NCBI GenBank assembly: GCA_029310945.1
Contig: JARJFC010000022.1
Coordinates: forward strand, 3,375 to 67,374
Source: Leptospira sp. 96542
GTDB taxonomy: Bacteria; Spirochaetota; Leptospiria; Leptospirales; Leptospiraceae
Length of the DNA: 64,000 nucleotides
Reading direction: 5' to 3'
The notes under the pieces are model-generated. The model ran no database searches, was not told the DNA's origin, and saw nothing but the letters and a program-made list of their open reading frames with translations. A program made the translations under genes and the position numbers. This document shows positions 37,419 to 46,959 of the stretch, piece by piece; the stretch's first letter is position 1, and each line of letters begins with the position of its first letter.

Positions 37419-39286
37419 AATCAATTGTAATAGGGCAGAAATTCGCTGCCCTAGTTCTTTTTTTCATTCTCTCGCCTTGTTCTATATTTTCCCAAACCAA
37501 TCCCCATGGTTTTTTATACATCGATGCCAATACTGGTCAGTCGAGTGGAGGACATTCTGCCCTTCGTTTTGGCGATACTGTGTACCATTTACAATTTTCG
37601 TATGAGGATGAAATTTTCCATATCGTACGTGAACCTTGGAGTAAATTTAGGTTTCAATATGGAGTGGTTCAAAATAGAAATATCATTTTTTACGAATGGG
37701 ATATAGGAGAGGACACCAAACTTGAGTTAAAGCGAAAATGGAATGAAGCCTATTTGGTGCAAAAAAAACATATCGATAATCTGCAAGTTTTAGAACGAAC
37801 AGAAAAACTTTACGAACTACTTCAAAAATCTAAAAATTTCTCAATTCCTATTTCTGGTTTAGGGTATTTTAGTTCCATTAAAGACGATCCAATAACTTGG
37901 AAATCCATTTTTGATATGGACAGTTCCCAAATGGAAAATCTAAAAATAAAAATTGAAATTTTAGACAAAAACATAAAACAAATTGAAGACGACTTACGTC
38001 AGAAAGTCGAATCCGAAGAATTTTCTTTTGAAAACTTAGGAGAAAAAAACAAACACCCTTATTTATTACCGACAAGTAGGATTCAAACGAATTTTCAAAC
38101 TTGGGAAATCTATCAACGCAAACGTTTCGTTCGAGAATTTGCTTTCAACCCAAAACTAATTGTTGCTAACTCTTTCTATCAATTTTCAGAAACTCTTTCT
38201 GAAAATGAAATTTCCAAATTGGAAGATTATAAACGTAATTTGATCAATGAGATTAAGTTATGTTTTAATCAAAATAATTGTGATGATTGGGAAGAACTTA
38301 CACTACTCATTCGAATTGTGACATTAAAAGAATCAATCCAAACAAAAAAAATCCTGGTGCCAATCAAATCTTTGAACCAATTTTCGTATTTGCCGCCTAT
38401 CTCAATTCCCAAATGGCTACGCAAAAGCAAAAAAGAAGAATATAAAAAATTACTACTTCTAAATAAAAATTCTTTTTTTAAAGACGGATACTCATCGATC
38501 TCCTTTTTAAAATGGGAGAACTTTTTAACCAACTGGATGCATTTTGAAACTAATGCAACTTCCTTTGAATATGATGATTGGTCGTTTCAAATGGAAGGAT
38601 TCACAACAAATCAAGCGACCGATGCAAAACAAGTAAACATTGATGATTCATCCAAAAATTTAACCCCAAACATTAGTCCAATCACAGAAATACACTATCG
38701 CTATAAACAACATGTCAGATCCATTTATTCATACCATCTTGTGTTTCAAAACTGTACCAATGAAATTTTTAAATACCAATCATTCATGTTCCCTGATTCA
38801 TCCCATCCAATGATGGAGCCAGGATTAAAAATGAATACGAATACTCTCAGTTTCAATTTTATTCCTGCCATTGTTGCGAATAAAATGGAGTCCTCTCCGA
38901 AAACAAAATTTATAAAAATTTATCCATCCTACCGAAATCTGAAACGATTGAACTTAAATTTTTCGGAAAAACTCAAAGAAAGTTTTATACCTACTTCCAA
39001 AATATATTCACCAAACCCACTCGACCCTTCATTCCTATTTTTTACTGAAGATTCTATTGTTCTACGACCTGTGATGGGTTTGGCCAATTTATTTTGGGGT
39101 GCTGGTTATTTTGGTGTCGGTGTCATTGTTTCTCCCTTTGATCGGGGTGAAAACGTTTCCAAAGGACTTGAATCTTTATTCAATAGCCTACCTGAGCTTG
39201 TATTTTTTAATATCCGAAAAGGGCATTTTCCTTTCATTACAGAAAAAGACATTCCAAAAACTTATTACGAACTGGACAATCAATGA
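37415..39286 (+). CDS. DUF4105-like exported protein with a non-canonical start
   Basis: First ordinary start in frame is GTG 37580, but that would remove conserved sequence. Upstream in frame, HGFLYIDANTGQSSGGH and SALRFGDTVYHL form the DUF4105-type N-terminus, preceded by a good signal peptide (KSIVIGQKFAALVLFFIL then SPCSIFSQ). No ATG, GTG or TTG exists there; the likely start is ATA 37415, 9 nt after GAAGG and overlapping the TAA of the lipoprotein gene. About 623 aa. The central part is helical and the C-terminal part has SIVLRPVMGLANLFWGAGYFGVG. Periplasmic or membrane protein of unknown role. The next gene overlaps by 4 nt. Confidence 0.7.
   Translation: MKSIVIGQKFAALVLFFILSPCSIFSQTNPHGFLYIDANTGQSSGGHSALRFGDTVYHLQFSYEDEIFHIVREPWSKFRFQYGVVQNRNIIFYEWDIGEDTKLELKRKWNEAYLVQKKHIDNLQVLERTEKLYELLQKSKNFSIPISGLGYFSSIKDDPITWKSIFDMDSSQMENLKIKIEILDKNIKQIEDDLRQKVESEEFSFENLGEKNKHPYLLPTSRIQTNFQTWEIYQRKRFVREFAFNPKLIVANSFYQFSETLSENEISKLEDYKRNLINEIKLCFNQNNCDDWEELTLLIRIVTLKESIQTKKILVPIKSLNQFSYLPPISIPKWLRKSKKEEYKKLLLLNKNSFFKDGYSSISFLKWENFLTNWMHFETNATSFEYDDWSFQMEGFTTNQATDAKQVNIDDSSKNLTPNISPITEIHYRYKQHVRSIYSYHLVFQNCTNEIFKYQSFMFPDSSHPMMEPGLKMNTNTLSFNFIPAIVANKMESSPKTKFIKIYPSYRNLKRLNLNFSEKLKESFIPTSKIYSPNPLDPSFLFFTEDSIVLRPVMGLANLFWGAGYFGVGVIVSPFDRGENVSKGLESLFNSLPELVFFNIRKGHFPFITEKDIPKTYYELDNQ
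37431..37465 (+). terminator. Intrinsic terminator lying inside a signal-peptide coding stretch
   Basis: TAGGGCAG (37431-37438) pairs perfectly with CTGCCCTA (37446-37453) around a 7-nt loop, followed by GTTCTTTTTTTC. This is a strong rho-independent terminator for the lipoprotein gene ending at 37418. It also falls within the frame that encodes the signal peptide of the following gene. Confidence 0.75.
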
Positions 39287-40905
39287 AACTTCTATTTTTA
39301 TCATTTCCGTATCTACTTTGTTTGGTGCATATTTTCTTCTTTCCGAACGTTTGGTATTTTCCGCAAAATAAAATTTGGTTGCTTGGTGCCACAAATATTT
39401 TTTTTGCACTCCAACTGATCGTTTACCTAAATAAAAAATTCAATTGGGTTTCTTATCAAAATTTCAGTTTTGATTTTATTAAAAAGTACAATTGGATTTT
39501 ACTTACCTTCTATTTTGTATTTCTAATTTTACATCCCATTCGTAATATGAGTTTTGGTGATGGCCTTTTATTACTCGAAACAAATTTACTCGAAACAACC
39601 ATTTTTAGCTTTCAATTCACCTTAGATGAAATATTTGAAACAATTTCTCACAGTCTTTTATTAAAAATTTTGGTCAGTTTGGGTTGGGATAACGACCCAA
39701 GAATTGTTTACGGATTTTTATCTTCTTTTGCCGGTATTGTCCTCGTCTTTATTCTACTTAAAGAAGAAACGGAAAAAAAATCATTAGGACTCTATTTCTT
39801 TCTATCTGCAGGAGGATTTCTACTTTTTTACGGTTATTCAGAGAATTATACTCTCGTTAGTTTAATACACTTCACACTTTATTTCAAAATTCTATATTGG
39901 CTCAGAAACGAATCCAAGAATAAAAATTTATTATTATATGGCGCAACTGCTTTCGTTAGCATTGCAATCTTATTCCATTTGGTTTCAGGGTATTTGAGTT
40001 TACTTTTATTTTACCTATGGTATCAACATTCCCCTAAACATTCGAAGCCAAAACATCTAATTGTTTCTACCTTACTTGGCTTATTAATTATTCTACCCGT
40101 ATTTTTTTATTTCATCTTCCTGCATAACCCATCCATTGATTCCAATAGTACCCATCTAATCCATCCGCCTTTTTATCCAAAACAGAGGTTAGTTTCTATA
40201 AACCATTTCAAAGAAATTTTATCGGTTCTTTATTTTAATACAGGCATCCCTATTTTATTTTTGTTATACGGTTATTTTTTCCACCATAACTCCTGGAGAA
40301 CTTTTATCCAAAAAGAAGAATACAAAATTCTTTTTGTCGCTAGCTTTTGTTTTTTTCTTCATGGTTTTTTCCACAATCCACAATTAGGTTTTCCAGCAGA
40401 TTGGGATCTTATGGGGTTTTATTGGATACCTATTACCTACTTAGCATACTCATTCTGGAATGAAATGGAGAATAAACCCAAAGAGTTCCTTCCCATTTTG
40501 TTTTTTGGCGTGTCACTTACAATTCTATCTGGAATGAGTTTATCCAAGGAAGATCCGAACAAAGAAGAATTGTGGAAGTTAACAAAAGATCTAATCGTAA
40601 ACTATGCGAACGATAATTCAAAATTTATTGCCTCATTGGATAAAAAAGATAAAAAGTTTTATACTAAAGGAGATTTTTTATTTTACAAAGCGGCTGAAAT
40701 TACCAAACGAATGTGTCCCTTCGATTTACAAGGCAGCATAATAGAAAGAATGGAAAATCATAGATTCTATTGGAATTTGGCTTTCAAAAATGGACTGTTT
40801 AAGGATAAAAACGAATTGCAAGTTTTCTTAACTGAGGCAACAAAAACAAATGTTATGTATCTCAAATCTCTAGAAGTAAATAAGATATGTCATCCGAAGC
40901 CTTAG
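39283..40905 (+). CDS. Polytopic membrane protein, hypothetical
   Basis: 540 aa with about eleven membrane helices (FPYLLCLVHIFFFPNV, ILLTFYFVFLILHPI, and others), a conserved-looking loop SFGDGLLLLETNL and a Pro/Asp loop LGFPADWDLMGFYWIP, and a hydrophilic C-terminal domain of about 110 residues. Similar in layout to GT-C membrane transferases but no family named. ATGA overlap with the DUF4105-like gene; its 3' end overlaps the convergent response regulator by 44 nt. Confidence 0.7.
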   Translation: MKLLFLSFPYLLCLVHIFFFPNVWYFPQNKIWLLGATNIFFALQLIVYLNKKFNWVSYQNFSFDFIKKYNWILLTFYFVFLILHPIRNMSFGDGLLLLETNLLETTIFSFQFTLDEIFETISHSLLLKILVSLGWDNDPRIVYGFLSSFAGIVLVFILLKEETEKKSLGLYFFLSAGGFLLFYGYSENYTLVSLIHFTLYFKILYWLRNESKNKNLLLYGATAFVSIAILFHLVSGYLSLLLFYLWYQHSPKHSKPKHLIVSTLLGLLIILPVFFYFIFLHNPSIDSNSTHLIHPPFYPKQRLVSINHFKEILSVLYFNTGIPILFLLYGYFFHHNSWRTFIQKEEYKILFVASFCFFLHGFFHNPQLGFPADWDLMGFYWIPITYLAYSFWNEMENKPKEFLPILFFGVSLTILSGMSLSKEDPNKEELWKLTKDLIVNYANDNSKFIASLDKKDKKFYTKGDFLFYKAAEITKRMCPFDLQGSIIERMENHRFYWNLAFKNGLFKDKNELQVFLTEATKTNVMYLKSLEVNKICHPKP

Positions 40906-41977
40906 ATGAAGATTCTAAATAATGAATATAGGTATCGATTTCCTTTTTCATACCATCGATTCTTAGGCCACCCGCTGAAGGCAAATGTGTTAACGTCTGC
41001 ACCAGAGGGTGCGATGTTGATGCCAAAAGCCCATCTGAATATAAAAATAAAATATCACCCTGGTCAGCCTTGATTTCCCTTTCAGTAAATGCCATAGATT
41101 CTAAAATGCCGAGTATTTGTCCTGACTGATCCTGCAAAATCTCCATTGCCAAAGAATCTCTTTTAAAAAGTATCGGGAAAGGATGACCGCCTCTCGCATA
41201 ACGTATTGTTTTATGAAAATGGTTCACTAATACACTAATGGCCGTCATACTATGTGTTCCAATTTCTTTACATAATTCTTTGTTTAACCTAAATAACAAT
41301 TCGGCAGGCGAAAAGGTTGTTGTTCGAGCGAGTTCTCTATGGATGGTTGTCATGAGAATGGCTATTAAACCAGAAGTAACGCCGTGTCCTTCAATATCTC
41401 CCATAAGGATGAGAGTCTGGTCATCATCCACAGGATAAACTTGGTAAAAATCTCCAGAAACAAAACTAACAGGTTTTACATCTGCATGAATTTTACGATT
41501 GTTTACAGGCAACATCATTGTTTTGGATTGAATTTTTGCTGCCAAACGAAGGTCTCTATTTATGGATTCATCTAATGTTTCTTTATCTTTCAGAAAATTG
41601 TAATATTCAAATGCACGAGATATTGCTGCCTCAATTGATTTTACGTGAAATGGTTTTAATATAAAATCCGATGCTCTGTGATACAACGAAGAAACTACGG
41701 TTTGAATGTCATGTTCTCCCGTCATCATTAACACTTGGGTTTTGGGATTTAATGTTTTGATTTTTGGTAATAAAGAAAGGCCAGAAACCTGGGGCATATT
41801 CACGTCTAAGAAGACGATGGGATTCAGCTCTCGTTCAAAGTATTCTAAACCTTGTGAAGGGTTTGTAAAATACCTGACAAAATACCCTAAACCATTGATA
41901 AGCAATTCCAATGTTTCGCAGATTTCAGTATCATCATCAATGATGAGTATTTCAGGTTTAAATTTATAATCTACCAT
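40862..41977 (-). CDS. Response regulator with SpoIIE/RsbU-type phosphatase
   Basis: 371 aa. N-terminal receiver domain (acidic pocket LIIDDDTEI, phospho-acceptor Asp58 in IVFLDVNMPQ, Lys in FILKPFH); C-terminal PP2C-like domain with SFVSGDFYQV, LILMGDIEGHGVTSGLIA and ILFLYSDGLLAS. This combination dephosphorylates anti-anti-sigma (STAS) proteins in partner-switching control of sigma factors. No STAS or kinase gene is adjacent. The conserved active-site Asp residues are present. Confidence 0.92.
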   Translation of the reverse strand: MVDYKFKPEILIIDDDTEICETLELLINGLGYFVRYFTNPSQGLEYFERELNPIVFLDVNMPQVSGLSLLPKIKTLNPKTQVLMMTGEHDIQTVVSSLYHRASDFILKPFHVKSIEAAISRAFEYYNFLKDKETLDESINRDLRLAAKIQSKTMMLPVNNRKIHADVKPVSFVSGDFYQVYPVDDDQTLILMGDIEGHGVTSGLIAILMTTIHRELARTTTFSPAELLFRLNKELCKEIGTHSMTAISVLVNHFHKTIRYARGGHPFPILFKRDSLAMEILQDQSGQILGILESMAFTEREIKADQGDILFLYSDGLLASTSHPLVQTLTHLPSAGGLRIDGMKKEIDTYIHYLESSSKASDDISYLLLEI

Positions 41978-42010
41978 TCAGAAATATTTTACAAAACCGA
42001 TCCAATCCTT

Positions 42011-42826
42011 TCACTTTGTGATTAGTTTGAATTTTAATTTTTCCTTCAATTCATCCACTTTCTTAAAGTAGGATTCCTGAAATACTTTTTTTTCCAAATA
42101 AACATCCGTACAAGAGATCATTTCCCCATATTTCCATACATAAGGCTCACCATCTTCATAACAAACCTCATTTTTATGGATTTTGGATGATAAATTTCGC
42201 AAATTGATGCCTCTGAAATTTTTAATCAAAGCACGAAAGACAGCCTCTTTTTCAGGATCGATGAATCGAAATTTCCGCGAAAATAACACAGCGTCATGGA
42301 AATACTCAGGAACATTAAAAGCTCCCGAAGTTCCAAGAGTTTTAGACAACAATCGAATAAATTCTGTAAACTCATTTAGAACATTGAGGCCAGGATATTC
42401 TTGGCCAAAATATAGCTCCTTTTTAAGACCACCAGGTTCAAAATTTAGATTCTGTGTAAGTAACCAATCGATGTAAATCATCGGAAATTGTTCATCGTCG
42501 CCTTTCAATTGAAACTGTGAAACTTTCAACCTCATATGAACCAATATTTTATCATTGGAAGTTTTTATATACACTCGATTATCATAATCATTCAAAATTT
42601 CAATTTCAATGATTGAGTTTGGAAAACCTCTAACTTCTACAGCATATAATAATCCAGAAGATCTGAGTAAAGTTTCCACTTCCTCTCGCCTAAACCGGTT
42701 AAATAATTTGGGCTCCATATTGAGTGAAGTGTTTAACTCACGAGAAACATCAACTAACGATAGCTCATCTAAATTTAGCCAATCGTTTTGATCTTTTTTT
42801 TTGTCTGTTGAAGAAAACACTCCCAT
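42011..42826 (-). CDS. Conserved-looking cytoplasmic protein, unknown function
   Basis: 271 aa, no signal or membrane segment, mixed alpha/beta (VEVRGFPNSIIEIEIL, YIKTSNDKILVHMRL, MIYIDWLLTQNLNF). It overlaps the upstream deacetylase by one base, so the two are translated together. No family recognised. The pairing of each of the two deacetylases in this window with an unknown gene is notable. Confidence 0.65.
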   Translation of the reverse strand: MGVFSSTDKKKDQNDWLNLDELSLVDVSRELNTSLNMEPKLFNRFRREEVETLLRSSGLLYAVEVRGFPNSIIEIEILNDYDNRVYIKTSNDKILVHMRLKVSQFQLKGDDEQFPMIYIDWLLTQNLNFEPGGLKKELYFGQEYPGLNVLNEFTEFIRLLSKTLGTSGAFNVPEYFHDAVLFSRKFRFIDPEKEAVFRALIKNFRGINLRNLSSKIHKNEVCYEDGEPYVWKYGEMISCTDVYLEKKVFQESYFKKVDELKEKLKFKLITK

Positions 42827-43722
42827 TATTTTTCACCAAATGCAGTGATCGTATTAAAATGAATTTCGACAGTATCACGAAAATCTCGTGCGTAACCTCC
42901 AGCCAAAGTGACTACACACGGAATGTTTAAATCTTCAGAGTATTTACGAACCATTTTGTCTCTCTCCCTTAAACCTTTCATAGAAATTTTTAATTCGCCT
43001 AAAGAATCATCTTCGTATGGATCTGCGCCTGCTATATAATACACAATTGTTGGATCAAAATCCTTTTTGATTTTATCCAATGACTTATTAAGATGAGAAA
43101 GGTATTCATCATCCTTTGTACCAGGTTCCAAGTTTACATCTAAATTTGAACTTTCTTTTTTCGGATAAATATTACCTTGGTGCATAGAAAATGTATAAAC
43201 ATTGTCATCGTATTGAAAAATATAAGAGTTCCCATTACCTTGGTGTAAATCCAAATCAATGATGATTGCCTTTTCATCAGGCTTTATAAATTTTTGCTTT
43301 CGTATAGCAATCGCTACATCATTCAAATAACAAAACCCTTCTGCCTTATCAGGAAAACTATGATGATACCCACCACCCATATTGAACCCAAACTTGAATT
43401 TATTAGTTAATTCCGTTGCAAAACTCGTACCACCAACCCCATATGCAAAACTTTCCACAATACTTCGATTAAGTGGAAGTTCTGAATACATCGTTCTTTC
43501 CGTATGTTCGTAGCCAAAAAGATCATCTAAATACGCCTTACTATGTACAAGCTCTAAGTCTTCATCCTCAGCCTTTTTCGGGAGAAAAATGTCCCAAGAT
43601 GCATAAACTGGATCGCGTTTGACACGATTGTAAAGATGGGAATATTTATGAGCCGGAAATACATGACCTGGCAATTCCAAATTGTATGAAGAGTGATAAA
43701 CTAAAGCTAATCCATTGGATGT
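42826..43722 (-). CDS. Histone-deacetylase-like protein, second copy
   Basis: 298 aa from ATG 43722 (the frame opens at GTG 43755). HDAC-fold signatures: VYHSSYNLELPGHVFPAHKY, GGGYHHSFPDKAEGFCYLND with the His pair, zinc-site DLDLHQGNGN, YYIAGADPYEDDSLG and the final LAGGYARD. It has DLDLHQGNG where the other copy has DWDVHHGNG, and is otherwise only distantly similar, so it is a different subfamily. Faces the pyruvate kinase gene across 95 nt. Confidence 0.88.
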   Translation of the reverse strand, partial: TSNGLALVYHSSYNLELPGHVFPAHKYSHLYNRVKRDPVYASWDIFLPKKAEDEDLELVHSKAYLDDLFGYEHTERTMYSELPLNRSIVESFAYGVGGTSFATELTNKFKFGFNMGGGYHHSFPDKAEGFCYLNDVAIAIRKQKFIKPDEKAIIIDLDLHQGNGNSYIFQYDDNVYTFSMHQGNIYPKKESSNLDVNLEPGTKDDEYLSHLNKSLDKIKKDFDPTIVYYIAGADPYEDDSLGELKISMKGLRERDKMVRKYSEDLNIPCVVTLAGGYARDFRDTVEIHFNTITAFGEK

Positions 43723-43817
43723 CATTAATATGATAATTCTCCCGAAAAATGACACAAGTCAATTCAATCAGAACAATTTACTTGCAGGATTAACAAAAAA
43801 GAGTAAAATTTATATAT

Positions 43818-45254
43818 ATGCCTGAAGAAAGAAAGATCCCTCTCAAAAGAACCAAAATTATCTGCACCATAGGACCGGCTTCTGCCAATCGCGAAACAAT
43901 TTTAAGTCTCATTTATTCGGGTATGGATTTAGCGCGAATGAACTTTTCGCACTCCACACATGACTACCATAAAGAAGTATTTGAACTGCTGAGAGAATGT
44001 GAACAAGAAACTGGTTCTTCACTTGGCATACTTGCCGATTTACAAGGACCAAAAATTAGGACAGGAAAATTAAAATCGGGTCCCGTCGAATTAAAATCAG
44101 GTGACCTTATTTCCATCAATCATATTGCTGATTTTCCAGGCACAAAGGATGAAATTGGATGCACCTACCAATACATTTTAAATGATATTGAACCTGGACA
44201 CAAACTACTTGTGGATGATGGTAAATTATCCTTTGTCGTAAAATCCAAAACAAAAGAAAGGGCGGTTCTGGAAACTATCATTGGTGGCATTTTAAAAGAT
44301 AATAAAGGCATCAATTTACCTGGTACTCCCATTTCAGCTCCTGCCATGTCTGAGAAAGACATCGTAGACCTTCAATTTGCTCTATCACTCGGAGTAGACT
44401 ACATCGCTCTTTCCTTTGTTAGACGAGCAAGCGACCTTGAAATGGCACGTCAGTTTATGAAAGATAGTTATGCTGGTCTCATCGCAAAAATTGAAAGACC
44501 GGAAGCCTTGCAGAATATTGACGAAATAATCGAAAATTGTGATGGAGTCATGATTGCAAGGGGTGACTTAGGAGTGGAACTTGACACACAATATGTCCCT
44601 ATCATCCAAAAGGAAATGATCACCAAACTCAACCAAAAAGGAAAACCTGTCATTACCGCCACACAAATGTTAGAAACGATGATTGATAACCCTAGGCCAA
44701 CGAGAGCCGAAGCAAGTGATGTTGCCAATGCGGTGATGGATGGTACAGATGCAGTGATGTTGTCTGGAGAAACTGCATCTGGGAAATTTCCAATTGAGGC
44801 AGTGTCAACTATGACTCGGATCATCCAAGCAGCAGAAGAATCCAATATTTATTTAGCTCACCTTAGACAAATGGATAGAACAGAAATTGAAGTGGAACGA
44901 ACTGCGCTTGGTTATGCGGCAGAATCGATTGCTCGTTCGATCAATGCAAAAGCAATTATCAATTTTACAAGATCAGGGTATTCCTCTTTGTTATCTTCCG
45001 AATTCAGACCAATTAAACCAATTTATTCTTTCACTCCATTTTTAGGAACAGCACGAAAGATGAAATTATACTGGGGTGTTGAATCTTATGTGATGCCGAT
45101 GATGGATAAATTTCCTGACATGATTGCCTTTATGAGTAAAACCTTAAAAACAGAAGGGAAACTGAAATCTGGTGATACGGTTGTTATCCTTTCAGGCGCA
45201 CCAGGTTCTGTGGCACAAACTGTCGATTTTATACAAATTCATAAAATCAAATAG
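43818..45254 (+). CDS. pyk: Pyruvate kinase
   Basis: 478 aa. Signatures in order: TKIICTIGPASANRE, MNFSHSTHDYH, ILADLQGPKIRTGKL, the active-site IAKIERPEALQNIDEI, MIARGDLGVEL, ATQMLETMIDNPRPTRAE and DAVMLSGETASGKFP. Converts phosphoenolpyruvate and ADP to pyruvate and ATP. The regulatory C-terminal domain is present. Converges with a flavoprotein gene, overlapping it by 8 nt. Confidence 0.97.
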   Translation: MPEERKIPLKRTKIICTIGPASANRETILSLIYSGMDLARMNFSHSTHDYHKEVFELLRECEQETGSSLGILADLQGPKIRTGKLKSGPVELKSGDLISINHIADFPGTKDEIGCTYQYILNDIEPGHKLLVDDGKLSFVVKSKTKERAVLETIIGGILKDNKGINLPGTPISAPAMSEKDIVDLQFALSLGVDYIALSFVRRASDLEMARQFMKDSYAGLIAKIERPEALQNIDEIIENCDGVMIARGDLGVELDTQYVPIIQKEMITKLNQKGKPVITATQMLETMIDNPRPTRAEASDVANAVMDGTDAVMLSGETASGKFPIEAVSTMTRIIQAAEESNIYLAHLRQMDRTEIEVERTALGYAAESIARSINAKAIINFTRSGYSSLLSSEFRPIKPIYSFTPFLGTARKMKLYWGVESYVMPMMDKFPDMIAFMSKTLKTEGKLKSGDTVVILSGAPGSVAQTVDFIQIHKIK

Positions 45255-46500
45255 ACGATTCGTAAATGCCTTTAGATACTAAATACGCTGTTGTCCACGC
45301 ATTTTGAAAATTAAAACCTCCAGTGATTCCATCCACATCGATGACTTCACCGGAGAAGTACAAACCTGGGATCTTTTTGGATTCCATTTTTTCAAAATTG
45401 ATTTCTTTGCGTGCGACACCCCCAGCAGTAACAAATTCTTCTTTGAATACACCTTTTTTGGTCATTACGAATTCTGAGTTTGTCAAAACTGAACTCAATG
45501 ATTTAATTTCATATTTAGAAACTTCCGAATAACGTTTGTTTTCCGAAATTTTAGCTTCCATTAGTAAAAACTCCCAAAGCCTTGTGGGCAATCCCCACTC
45601 TTTTTTTGGTTGGATTTTTTGAGGCGGGAAGTTTTGTTTCTCTGTGAGATAATGGTTTTCACATTCTAAAGGATTCAAATCGTAGGTCCAATTAATATAA
45701 AGATTTGTATGATAATTCAATTCGAACAAAGTTTTTGCCTCAAAGGCTGACAACCGTAAGGCTGCGGGTCCACTAAAACCCCAATGAGTGATGAGAATTG
45801 TCCCTGATTGGTATTTACCCTTGTGACCAATTTTGATTTTTACTTTTGGGGCAACAACTCCTGGTATTTGAACAATATCCGACCCTTCAATGCCAAGGGT
45901 AAACAACGAAGGAACTGGGGGGATGATAGTTAAACCCATCTTTTCTAAAATTTGCCATATTTTGCGATTGGAACCAGTGGCAAGAACGACCTTATCAAAA
46001 AAATCTTCCTTTCCGCCTTCCCAAAGACACCGAAAGGAACGGCTGCTGTTAAACTGTGTGTTCGGCGGATAAATCGCAACTAACTGACGTTCATACTGAA
46101 TGGGGATCTTATATTTTTTAAGTTCTGATAAAAAACAATCGATAATGGTAGTCGAAAGATCTGATTCAGGAAAAATTCGACCATCCTCTTCTACTTTTAA
46201 CTTAATCCCTCGTTTTGAAAACCAGCTCATTGTTTCCTTTGGTCCAAAGGTTTTGAATGCAAACTTCAGTTCCTTTTCGCCCCTTGGGTATTTTGAAGCG
46301 AGGGATTCTGGGTCAAAAAGATTGTGTGTTACATTACACCTTCCTCCACCCGAAACTTTCAGTTTGGACAGTGGTTCCTTAGTTTTTTCAAAAATTTGAA
46401 TTTTGCAATCGCCTGACATTCGTTCATGTATTTGGATTGCTGAAAAACAACCACCAGCACCAGCACCGATGATGGCGATGTTTGGTGAAACTTTTACCAT
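45247..46500 (-). CDS. HI0933/YhiN-like flavoprotein
   Basis: 417 aa. FAD-binding Rossmann motif [17 protein letters not shown] at the N-terminus, then the family hallmark [15 protein letters not shown], and the C-terminal second FAD contact [19 protein letters not shown]. The family (BaiN/HI0933) is of NAD(P)/FAD-dependent oxidoreductases, mostly uncharacterised. 7-nt overlap with the upstream VOC gene. Confidence 0.92.
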   Translation of the reverse strand: MVKVSPNIAIIGAGAGGCFSAIQIHERMSGDCKIQIFEKTKEPLSKLKVSGGGRCNVTHNLFDPESLASKYPRGEKELKFAFKTFGPKETMSWFSKRGIKLKVEEDGRIFPESDLSTTIIDCFLSELKKYKIPIQYERQLVAIYPPNTQFNSSRSFRCLWEGGKEDFFDKVVLATGSNRKIWQILEKMGLTIIPPVPSLFTLGIEGSDIVQIPGVVAPKVKIKIGHKGKYQSGTILITHWGFSGPAALRLSAFEAKTLFELNYHTNLYINWTYDLNPLECENHYLTEKQNFPPQKIQPKKEWGLPTRLWEFLLMEAKISENKRYSEVSKYEIKSLSSVLTNSEFVMTKKGVFKEEFVTAGGVARKEINFEKMESKKIPGLYFSGEVIDVDGITGGFNFQNAWTTAYLVSKGIYESSI

Positions 46501-46916
46501 TCACCACTATTGGGCATAGACAACCATGGTTCGCTCGGCGGTAAACTTTCCCCTTTTTGTAATAACTCAATGGAGATGTTATCAGGTGAACGAATGAAAG
46601 CCATGCGCCCATCCCGAGGTGGTCTGTTAATTACAACTCCCATTGATTGGATGCGCGCACAGTATTCATAAATATTGTCTACCTCATAAGCCAGGTGACC
46701 AAAGTTACGCCCACCTGTATAGGCACTTGGTTCCTCCCAATTATAGGTCAGTTCAATTTCAGGTGCATCCAATTCACCGGTTGATAAAAAAACTAAGGTG
46801 TACTTTCCTTGTGGGTATTCTTTTTGGCGTGAAATTTTTAAACCCAACACATCGACAAAAAAATGTAAGGCTTTTTCCAAATTATAAACGCGAATCATCG
46901 TATGTAGGTATTTCAT
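46494..46916 (-). CDS. VOC-family glyoxalase-like protein
   Basis: 140 aa. Two beta-alpha-beta-beta-beta modules: [17 protein letters not shown] with [10 protein letters not shown], and [35 protein letters not shown]. Metal ligands His, Glu, His and Glu are in their usual places, so a lactoylglutathione lyase (glyoxalase I) or related dioxygenase is likely. Coupled to the downstream flavoprotein. Confidence 0.85.
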   Translation of the reverse strand: MKYLHTMIRVYNLEKALHFFVDVLGLKISRQKEYPQGKYTLVFLSTGELDAPEIELTYNWEEPSAYTGGRNFGHLAYEVDNIYEYCARIQSMGVVINRPPRDGRMAFIRSPDNISIELLQKGESLPPSEPWLSMPNSGEW

Positions 46917-46959
46917 TTTTATTTCACCTGGAATAAGGAGTTCTTTCTTTCAAATTTTT

